Below, piece after piece: positions 56,357 through 64,000 of a stretch of DNA of 64,000 bases. Numbering within the stretch: the stretch's first letter is position 1; the number at the start of each line of letters is the position of its first letter. The notes beneath the pieces were generated by a model, which ran no database searches, had not been told where the DNA came from, and saw only the letters and a list, made by a program, of their open reading frames with translations. The DNA comes from Auriscalpium vulgare (Eukaryota; Basidiomycota; Agaricomycetes; Russulales; Auriscalpiaceae): positions 1 to 64,000 of the forward strand of contig JAHBBC010000011.1 in assembly GCA_019915015.1 (NCBI GenBank). The letters are read 5' to 3'. A program made the position numbers and the translations under genes.

Positions 56357-58220
56357 CTAGTATATTGTGATGTAAGTGTGTCTGTCTACAAAGGACGACA
56401 CATAAAAGGTATCACAAGTGTCCAGGACGTTCGCTGACGTCCAGTGACGCGGAGTAGCAGGTCCAAACCGAGGAAATAGATGTACAGTACGTCGTATGGA
56501 TTCCACCGGAATCACAGCCGACCTTCGCGCTCCTCCTGCCATGTACGCGCGCCTGATTCGGTAAAGGAGGTGGTCCGGCTCAGCTGCGCGCGCGAAAGGC
56601 GAGAACCACTCAATGAAAGCGAGGTGCTTCGGTCCGTCGTAATCTGGCGGGAATTCAGCCTCACGCGCTTTCAGAGGGAGGCTGAAGATAGCACGGACTT
56701 GTGCTACACGATAGCCTGTGAGCGATACCTGTTAGTCGCAGCATGCCTTGTAGGCTTGACCACGTACCTCGGACGCCGTCAGCGTCGTCGCCTGCCCCAT
56801 CATCCACCAACACTGTATCGAAGCGGCCGGGGACAGCGACGCCCCTGGGGCCCAAGTACGAGGGTCGTGCGTGAGCAGCATCACGGGTCTCGGGCGCGTT
56901 CTCGATGGCCTGAGGATCGGCGAGCCAAAACTTGATATTATTATAGGTGGCGACCATCCGAAAGGGCAGCTTCAGGCCATCGGCGAGGTTGGCGATTTGA
57001 ATGCTTGAATGGCCAGGATTGCGTACCGCCAGGATGTAGCAAGCCAGGGCATACTCGAAATTCTCTGTGCCGTGGCGGTGCGCGAGCTGTGCAAAGGTGA
57101 CCGAGGTGTCGGAGGGGTTACGAGCGATGTGGATGCGGGCGCGGGGCGCGGCAGGAGCAGGAGCAACGACCGCTTGGCCAGGAAGGTGTTCGACTCGCCA
57201 TTGGACGAATTTCGAATGTCGGAGGATCTGTTCGCGTCGTACGAGCCACTTCGTCATCTGTGGATATACGTCTTTGTGGTTAGTCGCTCGATATGCGTCC
57301 TTCGCATAGTCGATGTGCAGGCGCTCAGTGGCCTCGGTGTTCGTGTTGTCCGTTGTCCCGAATAGCTTGATGGACTGCACGTAGTGCGCAAGATTGTGGA
57401 GCTTCGGTATGTTGAAGCCTTGACGTATACCGAGGACCTCAAAGATGTGCTTGCTTGCGTGAAAGCGCTTGAGGGCTTTGTCCAAATATTTGAGGGTCGC
57501 GTCGCTGTGCGATGGATATTGCGCGAGGTAAAGGAAATCGAGGAGGGCTCGGACGGTGCGCACGACCTCCCTGGGATGCGTCTTGTCGGGCAGCTCCAAG
57601 TCGATGATGAGGCCAAGTAAGATGCGGCATACGTCCTTGTGTTCCTGCCCGGACACGCGCGACAGGATGGTGATGCCATGCTTGAAGAGTCGGACATTGT
57701 GATTTGGCGGCAAGCGCGCGCATCGCGCATCAATTTCGGTGGCCCCATACGCATCGGTAAGCCAGTTGATAAGATGTTTCACCATGCCCTGATAGAGCTG
57801 ATGGAGAATGTCCGGTGTGATGGCCATGAAGACGTTGGAGTAAGGCAGATCGTCCCAGAACGGATGGTACACCGGCTTGATGCCAGCGTCTTGGCAGGCA
57901 GTGATGTACTCCTCCGGCCCACGGTCAATGACAGATAGTGCCTCGCGCGCTGCGGAGATGCTCCGGGGGGAAGGCAATGTTGGCATGTGGTCGCCCACCG
58001 CGTCGGGATACACCACGCATTTGGGACACTCGCCCGACTTGACGCATGTGACGAGCACCTGCTCAGGGTAGTCGCCAATGAACACAGCAAATATTGGGTG
58101 ACAGCGCCGGACGACGCCGTCACCGCTCGCCATTTCGACGCCGTGAAGAGCTGGGGTGCTGGTGGGCGATACTATCTTGCGAACGCACGCATGGAACAGG
58201 TTGGCCACCGCGCGCCGGTG
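56357..58220 (-). mobile_element. Plavaka-type (CACTA superfamily) transposase, 5'-truncated
   Basis: The frame carries the C-terminal two thirds of a Plavaka transposase: ANLFHACVRKIV, MASGDGVVRRCHPIFAVFIG, DYPEQVLVTCVKSGECPKC, GIKPVYHPFWDDLPYSNVFM, ITPDILHQLYQGMVKHLINW, LPPNHNVRLFKHGITILSRV, VVRTVRALLDFLYLAQYPSH, NIPKLHNLAHYVQSIKLFGT, NTEATERLHIDYAKDAYRAT and MTKWLVRREQIL. A GT-AG intron near 56,700-56,770 leads to QVRAIFSLPLKAREAEFPPD and KHLAFIEWFSPFA, ending RRSAVIPVESIRRTVHLFPR and CDTFYVSSF. The expected N-terminal third (zinc finger, acidic linker and first catalytic block) is missing beyond ~58,220, where sequence similarity stops. Likely inactive on its own. Confidence 0.85.
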
Positions 58221-59214
58221 ATGAGATGAACCCTGGGGGAGGCCCCGGGAACGTCGATAGAAATGGAGGGAGCGAGCAGCCAACCGCTGGCCCAAGAGGT
58301 AGTGGGTCGGAGGAAGAAACCCAAGATCGCGACCGTGCCCCGAACAAACCACCCAGGACCCCGCGGGTCCTGCCCTCGTCCTGCGGCTCTCTCTCTCTCT
58401 CTCTCCGCTCCCGTCCGACCGTCGCACGTTGCGTCTCTTCCCACACTATTCGGTGCGACCCTCCCGTCTGTCGCCGCCGGTCCGTCCTAGTTGCGGAGTC
58501 GCCCTTGCCGTCCGACCGTCCGACCTGTGTCCCCGCGCTTGTGCCGTCCGAGTCGCTATCCTGGAATATAAACGTCAGTCATAAAACCTACCACACTGTA
58601 TCACTCCAGTCTGTGGTTGAGTCGGGGCAGCGTAGCCCGTGGTATCGCAAAGGTGGCGCGACCCGGATGTCGCTACGACTTCCTGGTTTAAGGCATCGTG
58701 TCGGGCTGGTCTGGCGGTATCGCGTCGTGCGGTGCTCTCTGTGAAGCAGGAACGAAAGGTGTAGTCTCGGGTGTAGGCCCAAGGTCCAAAAGTGTCCCTA
58801 CAACAAGTCGAATCGCGTCTATATACCGCTGCTTCGTCAGCTCTTCCCACGCGTCTGCGCTCCTACGCGTCCTACCAAGTTCCGCGCCCGACCGTTCCGA
58901 CTCCCTACCTCGGCTCTCCGACTCCTCCCCAGACGCTCGCTCGCTTTGTGCTGTCCCGTGGTCGTGCCGGTGCCGCGACGCCTGTGGGGCGTCTCGGGGG
59001 TGTGTGTCTTGGTGTAGCGGTGTGATTGGTCCTTTTCGGTGCCTGTAGCGCTGCGGGTCCCATCATCCTCCCCCCAACTGAGCTACCGACTGCCCTCAGT
59101 CGGCGAATCCCCGGATGGCTCCTCCTGATAAAGGCTCCCTCGCGCCGTCTCGATGAGTCGTCAGGTAGCGTCGCACCGCCCGCCCGACCAACCAACCCCC
59201 CCCCACACACCATC
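58221..59214. other. Junction between the Plavaka remnant and the right-end gene trio
   Basis: No gene supported. It contains a CT dinucleotide run (58,386-58,403) and, at 59,064-59,081, a motif CATCCTCCCCCCAACTGA also found ahead of the next gene. Confidence 0.45.
59064..59081 (+). promoter_or_regulatory. Shared upstream motif, copy 1
   Basis: CATCCTCCCCCCAACTGA, identical to 60,728-60,745. Related sequence (CCTCAG, then AATxCxCCGG) continues for ~30 bp in both. Lies ~135-150 bp before each paralogue's ATG. Confidence 0.7.
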
Positions 59215-60442
59215 ATGACCTGGTCTCCCCACACGTACCGTCGCGGTACTCTCTTGCTGTACCACCTGGGTCGGGCCCCCAGCGCGGACTTCCCGCTCGC
59301 AGCAGCCGCCGAAGCGATCGAATCGCGCGAGCGTTGGGCACAGGAGGTGTTGGCTGTCATTGTACGGTTCCCCTCTTTTCCGCCCCGTTGTCGCGCTAAC
59401 CGTCCGCTCCCATCGGCTGTAGGAATCCATCACCGATTCCGACCCCAGGCTGATCATCCCCCTCGCCGAGCGCATCCTCATGCCGATACTCGAGAACGCC
59501 ATCCTCCTCGTACCCGAGGTCGAGGATCGCTTCCGCTCGTGGGCGGGGCGCTTTCTTCGTCCCGCCCCGCTCCCTACGACCGAGCTGCACCCGTGGACCT
59601 CCGTTGTTGATCGGGTCGACCTACTTGACGCCCCCAAGGTTCGGCTGACCGCGACGCTGGTTGAGGAGAACTTTTGGGTCGTATTTCGCAAACGCGGGTG
59701 CTCGGTCGCGTCGTACTTGCGCGAGCTCGCCATTTTCCATGCCGCCATCCCCGATGACCGTCCCCTGGGCAACCAGACGTGGGTCGCGTACGTCCTCCGA
59801 GAGGCCTTGGAATGTTCCGCGCTCTCCATTCGCCACTCGCGTGGTGGGACCGCTTTCCTTCCCGACTACGTCGCCCGCGAGTCGACCGCTTGGCCCATTT
59901 CGCCCCCCACGCAGTACGGTCGCAACCTCGGCGGACTGGGTGCGCGTCTTTTAGCTCGTTTCGAGGCCGTGTACCGCGAGACCGTCGAGGAGCTCGCTGG
60001 GGCTACGGAGAACGTCGCCAATCTGCAAGCCCTTTGGGCCGACGCTCCCTACCTGTTAGCCATCGTTCGCGACCCCTGCCTCTCCCTCGAGCACGCAACC
60101 CGACTCTTCCTGGAGTACGCAGTGACTGCGGCATACGTTCTGCGCCATTTCCCAGCCGCCCCGACCGAGCCCGACCTTTACACGAACAACCTCTTGGTGA
60201 CCTTTGTGCGCCATCGTGTATTGTCGGGGCTCCCCGCCTTGCCCGCCGGTGATGGTGTCGGCTTGGTTGACGACGATGCCGGCGGTGTCGATTCCGACGA
60301 GCAGATGCAGGGCGATCCCGTGGACGCCGGGGGTGTCGGGGATGATGTCGCTGTGATGGAGCGTGTGGTGGTCGGCGATGTCGGCGCGATAGTGGATTAC
60401 CGCAGCGATAGTGGTAGCGACATCGCGAGCAGTCGTGAGTAG
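59215..60442 (+). CDS. Unknown protein, paralogue 1 of a tandem pair
   Basis: Exon 1 is MTWSPHTYRRGTLLLYHLGR through ESRERWAQEVLAVI. A GT-AG intron (gtacgg...ctgtag) of about 62 bp joins it in phase to ESITDSDPRLIIPLAERILM and PILENAILLVPEVEDRF. Helical throughout, with FRSWAGRFLRP, LVEENFWVVFRKRGCSVASY, LRELAIFHAAIP and LQALWADAPYLLAIVRDP. The C-terminal ~80 residues are Asp/Gly/Val-rich and acidic. I do not recognise the family. It is clearly related to the next gene by exon plan and residue pattern. Location in a transposon-rich stretch suggests an element-borne or rapidly evolving gene. Confidence 0.65.
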
Positions 60443-60864
60443 TGTACCCCTTCTGTAAATGGTCCCTCCGGCCGCCATGAATCGCACAGAACTGTGGCCC
60501 CTGATGTCTCATAGCAATGATCGTCGCGTTTCGCTGCGTGGGCGACTCATAGCGTCGCGCGGTCTCCGACCGTGTTCTGATGGATCGCGGATTCGGTTGC
60601 GCGTGGTCGGCTCTGACTTTGTCTTGTCCCGCTCCCTTCTGGCTACTTGTTCCTCGTGCACCCTGCGCAGGCTGGTCACCCGTCGCCGAGAAAATCCCTA
60701 TCTTTCTCCTCGTCGCTCGTGACTGGCCATCCTCCCCCCAACTGAAATCTGCGCCTGTCCTCAGACGCAAATTCTCCGGCCAAACCCCGGCATATCGGGT
60801 CGCGGCGGGTTTCCGACGGCCTACATAACGAGTGCGGTCGGTGCGTGCGACCCAGCCTCCGACC
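60443..60864. other. Spacer between tandem paralogues
   Basis: Contains the second copy of the CATCCTCCCCCCAACTGA motif (60,728-60,745). No gene. Confidence 0.5.
60728..60745 (+). promoter_or_regulatory. Shared upstream motif, copy 2
   Basis: Identical to 59,064-59,081 and at a similar distance from the following ATG. Confidence 0.7.
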
Positions 60865-62046
60865 ATGTCGTCCAGTTTCACCCTTGAGGCGCGTGCTTTC
60901 GCCCTTGTCGGGCTACTCCTCACTCCGCCCGCGATTGACCTGGAGACCGCTCCCGTCGAGACCCTGGTTCTGGCTCGGGAGGAGTGGGGTCGCAAGGTTG
61001 CTACGCTCTACGTAAGTCCTCGCGCTGTCGTTGCGATCCCCGCTCACGTCCGTGTCGCGCTTATCCAGAATGAAGTGTATAACACTGCGAAGCCATCCGT
61101 CCTTCGTCTTGTCCAGGCAATTGTCAGCCCCGTCTTCGAGACGCTGTTCACTGTGTCCCCCGAGTCGCGCGCCGCGTTTGCTGAATGGGGTGGTAACCTC
61201 GTCAGCGACCTCGCGCCTCCGACGTCCGCTCCTCTCGACCCGACATTTTCGGTTCGCCCAATCGCTGGATTCACCTTCCCGAACAATCGCGACCACTCTC
61301 GCCAGCTCTCGCGCCTCTGCGAGGGCGCCCTGTGGGCCGCATTTGAGTCGGGCCGCACGTCCGTTCCCCAGTACCGTCGCAGCCTTGGTGAGCTCTGCTT
61401 GGCCGCTCATCCCACCGGTCGCGGAGCGGGCATCGACGCGACAGTCCACGCGGAGTTCATTGCCGGCATGAATGCTTGCGCTTCGGCTCTTCAGCGCCTG
61501 AACGGCGGGGAAGAGGCCCTCCTGTCCGAGGTCCATCGCCTCTCCTACTCGACCACCGGCATATCCCTCCCCGACCTCCTGCGTACCCTCGCGCACCCTC
61601 TGTCCGATACGCTCATTACCCACACCACCGAGACCGTGGCGACCTTGGCGTCGATCTACGGCACCATCGCGCAACTTGCGCGACCCGACGACCGCCGCGC
61701 GCGTGGTCGCTGGGGTCCGTATGCCGACGCCTTTGACTCTGCGGATGGGTTCTTGGAGGCCGCCGCTGCCGCGTATCTGCGCGACGCCTTGCAGTGGTCC
61801 ACCACTATCGACAGTCTTCATGCGCGCACCGCCATTGAGAGCGCTATCCTCGCGTCGAACCTCCCCACCGAGTTATTGGCCGACGTCCACAGCGACCCGA
61901 CGATGTTCTTGGACGAGGTCGTGACGTTCCGCGCAGTCCCGATGGGTTGGCAAAACGCGCACCGTGGTCGTCGAGGCGGGGGTGCGACTCGGGGGCGCCT
62001 CACTCAGCAGGGGCGTATCCCGCGTGACGATCCTGCCACGCTGTAG
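60865..62046 (+). CDS. Unknown protein, paralogue 2 of a tandem pair
   Basis: Exon 1 is MSSSFTLEARAFALVGLLLT through LAREEWGRKVATLY. A GT-AG intron (gtaagt...atccag) joins it in phase to NEVYNTAKPSVLRLVQAIVS and PVFETLF. Later blocks are AAFAEWGGNLVSD, LCEGALWAAFESGRTSVPQY, RRSLGELCLAAHP, LQRLNGGEEALLSEVHRLSY and LLRTLAHPLSDTLITHTTET. The tail is Arg/Gly-rich (NAHRGRRGGGATRGRL), possibly nucleic-acid binding. Compared with paralogue 1, REEWGRKVATLY matches RERWAQEVLAVI, LVQAIVSPVFETLF matches LAERILMPILENAIL, and FESGRTSVPQYRRSLGELCLAAHP matches FRKRGCSVASYLRELAIFHAAIP. No known family recognised. Confidence 0.65.
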   Translation: MSSSFTLEARAFALVGLLLTPPAIDLETAPVETLVLAREEWGRKVATLYVSPRAVVAIPAHVRVALIQNEVYNTAKPSVLRLVQAIVSPVFETLFTVSPESRAAFAEWGGNLVSDLAPPTSAPLDPTFSVRPIAGFTFPNNRDHSRQLSRLCEGALWAAFESGRTSVPQYRRSLGELCLAAHPTGRGAGIDATVHAEFIAGMNACASALQRLNGGEEALLSEVHRLSYSTTGISLPDLLRTLAHPLSDTLITHTTETVATLASIYGTIAQLARPDDRRARGRWGPYADAFDSADGFLEAAAAAYLRDALQWSTTIDSLHARTAIESAILASNLPTELLADVHSDPTMFLDEVVTFRAVPMGWQNAHRGRRGGGATRGRLTQQGRIPRDDPATL

Positions 62047-62537
62047 CGTCGTCGCACTGTCGGAGCGTCGGGAGATAAAGGGAAAGAAAGAGCCCGCGTT
62101 AGTGTAGTGCCTTGTGCCCGCATGTACGTCGTTGAATGCCTCCCAATACTAGTATTGAACTTGCGACGCGTTACCCGCTTGTGCGACGCCAGTGTACCGT
62201 GGTCGCGCCCCGTGGGAGGGGCGGGCGCCAACGACTTGTGCGATTTCGCTCGCGCCAGCAACACGTGCCCGCCACGCGGCGTCGGAGCCGCGCGTGGCGT
62301 CCCGCACCGGTCCGGGGCATGTCGCGGGATCAAATCAACGATCGCTGATCAGATCGCGGATCGACCCGGCGTCGTGGGCGCTCGGAGGCAAAACCAGCGC
62401 TCTGGCCGGGCCACGCGGCCGGTCGCTCCCACGCACGCACCATTGTTCGTGCGCCTGCGGCGAAGTCGCCGTCGCCCTTCTTCCCTCTTCCCCTCACCTC
62501 GCTCGCTCGCCTTCCCGCTCCCCCGATTCCTCACCCC
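62047..62537. other. Spacer, nothing recognised
   Basis: GC-rich, with no supported gene; promoter of the next gene. Confidence 0.4.
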
Positions 62538-64000
62538 ATGGACGCTGCCACCGTCGCCGACGCCACCGCTACCCGCGCCATGCTGGATCTCCAGCTGGGC
62601 TTACTCGGGCCCATGGCGCGTGACGCCACCTCCGAGGCCCAACTCGCGCTGCTGCGCCCGCAAGCGCGCCAGCTCCTGGTACGTCTGCTCTTCCTGATCT
62701 CGCCTTCCTTTCTGACTTGCGATTTCCTAGCGTGCCTACTACGACGCCCGTGGTCGTGGGGTGACGTTCTCCCCCGAGGCGCGCGCGCGGTACGACGCGC
62801 TTGAAGAAGCCGTGCGACCCCCGCCCCTGTTCCTCGACGAGGCGAACGAAGACGACGAGGCTGCGGAGGCCCCTGAAGCGCCCCAGGCGACCGTGCCGCG
62901 GTCCGCTCCGACCGTTGCCACGCCGTCGCCCCTCGTCGGCGCTGGGACGCGTGAGGGCACCGTCGCCGTGGCCGACCCTTCCGTTACCCGGCTCCGCCCC
63001 AAGGTGCGTGTATCGGCGGTCCTTGTCGTCACCCGCTAACCTCGCCCCTTTCTTTCTGCCCGCTCTTTACGCAGGCTCGTCGCGTGCTCGCGAACCGCGC
63101 GGAGGTGGTGTTGCCGCTCCCGGGGCCGGTCCCGCCGCCGCCTTCTGCCCGCGGGGAGCGCCTCGCCGCGCGTACCGCCACTGCGGCCGTCCAGCCTCCG
63201 TCCCAAGCCGCCGGGAAGCGCCGCGCCTCGCACTCCCCCACACCCCTCTCGTCTCCCCACGCGACCGAGTCGCCTCAACCCCGGCGCGGTCGCACCGCCA
63301 AAAAGGGTCGGCCCGCCCCTCGCCGCCGTCGCAGCCGTTCGTCGACGTCGCCGGGTAGTGGTCTCGACGACTCGCTGTCGGAGGCGGTAGACAGTGACGG
63401 CGACCCCTTGTTCCACCGGTCGGATCGCCGCCCGACGCACACCGAGCGGTACGCTGGTGAGCGCATCAAGGTGAGCTACCCCCTCCCCATCTCCCCTGCT
63501 GTTGCTGACCGTCCACCCTTCCAGACTTCTACCCGCTGCGGCCGCTGCCAGGCTGGTTTCGTGCGCGGGCCGGTGCGTTGTGAGTTCAAGCCTCACCGCC
63601 CCACCAAGTGCATCCGCTGTCGCGCCCAGCGCAAGGGCTGCGGCGGCGCTGTACTCGTGGACGGTTCGCGCCCTCGCGCCCCTTCCCCCCACCGTTCCCG
63701 TGGTCGGTCGGTCCGCTCCCGCGCTCCTTCTCGTGCCCCCCGGCCGCGTTCTGCCTCCCGTCGCGGCGCTGCGGCGCCTGTGGCGGCGCCCTTCTTCGCC
63801 AAGTTCCTTGCGGACTTACTGGCGGCCGCCGACTCTGCAGGTACGTTGCTGCGCCCCTCTTACCCTTCTCCTAACACTCACCTGTTCTTCCCTCCCTTCA
63901 GATTCCCCACGTCGGGCTCGCGACCTCCTCGCGTCCGTGCTGGCGTCGGTGGACGAGGACGCGCGGCGTTTCGAGGACCTCCCTCCTGCCGACAACTTCT
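62538..64000 (+). CDS. Six-cysteine (Zn-cluster-like) disordered protein, 3' end outside window
   Basis: ATG at 62538 gives MDAATVADATATRAMLDLQL through LRPQARQLL. GT-AG introns then join RAYYDARGRGVTFSPEARAR, an acidic/Pro-rich stretch (DEANEDDEAAEAPEAP), ARRVLANRAEVVLPLPGP, and a Ser/Arg/Pro-rich basic region (RRGRTAKKGRPAPRRRRSRS). The exon starting at 63,525 encodes TSTRCGRCQAGFVRG and CEFKPHRPTKCIRCRAQRKGCG. The spacing is C-x2-C-x10-C-x9-C-x2-C-x6-C; its second half matches the CxxCx6C half of Zn2Cys6 clusters. The frame continues through APFFAKFLADLLAAADSA to an exon still open at the window end. No known family; a DNA-binding or element-encoded role is inference. Confidence 0.65.

Noticed and set aside
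60003..61821. Long minus frames (330 and 302 codons) opposite the tandem paralogues
   Set aside because: GC-rich antisense shadows; the plus-strand genes splice in phase and show paralogous conservation.
1..64000. CRISPR arrays, bacterial operons, Shine-Dalgarno sites, rRNA genes
   Set aside because: None seen; the intron-rich gene structure is eukaryotic and the only regular array (53,007-53,478) has dyads in the repeats and no spacer structure.

Overview
This is nuclear DNA of a filamentous basidiomycete, most likely an Agaricomycete. Genes carry many 45-65 bp GT-AG introns (and two GC-AG introns), there are no bacterial operon signals, and several proteins belong to families known mainly from mushroom-forming fungi: the MLKL-NTD-like helical domain, the HAM1-like protein, DUF6532, Plavaka transposases and a transposon-linked 2OG dioxygenase. 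The species cannot be named from sequence alone.

Positions 1-42,900 are ordinary gene space. In order: a ~1,300-residue MLKL-NTD-like plus protein kinase gene (minus); a THEM6-like thioesterase (plus); a BIM1-like copper protein and a Ctr copper transporter (both minus); a Ure2p-type glutathione S-transferase (minus); a two-pass membrane protein of unknown function (plus); a HAPSTR1/TAPR1-like protein (plus); a DHA1-type MFS transporter (minus); an O-fucosyltransferase-like type II membrane protein (plus); 3-ketodihydrosphingosine reductase (plus); a HAM1-like lipid-binding-type protein (minus); an AONS/BioF-like PLP enzyme (plus); a decayed Nudix gene; a small secreted protein (minus); a DUR3 urea symporter (minus); an aldo-keto reductase (minus); and a small acidic nuclear-type protein (plus). 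Many reading frames that look broken join cleanly at GT-AG or GC-AG introns. The Nudix locus does not.

Positions 43,200-64,000 are transposon-rich. They hold a Helitron/Pif1 helicase remnant, a DUF6532 gene divergent from a zinc-finger gene resembling a transposase N-terminus, perfect CACGTG palindromes and hairpins, a degenerate tRNA-Met-like gene, an apparently intact 2OG-Fe(II) dioxygenase of the TET/JBP-like type, a three-unit ~170 bp tandem array with internal dyads, three small low-complexity genes, a 5'-truncated Plavaka transposase, and a same-strand trio: two diverged tandem paralogues plus a six-cysteine-cluster protein that runs off the window.

The leads I rate highest are the MLKL-like architecture on a kinase that keeps its catalytic residues, the BIM1-Ctr copper pair, the TET/JBP-like dioxygenase inside a transposon island, and the tandem paralogue trio at the right end. 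Family names come from recognising motifs, not from a database search.
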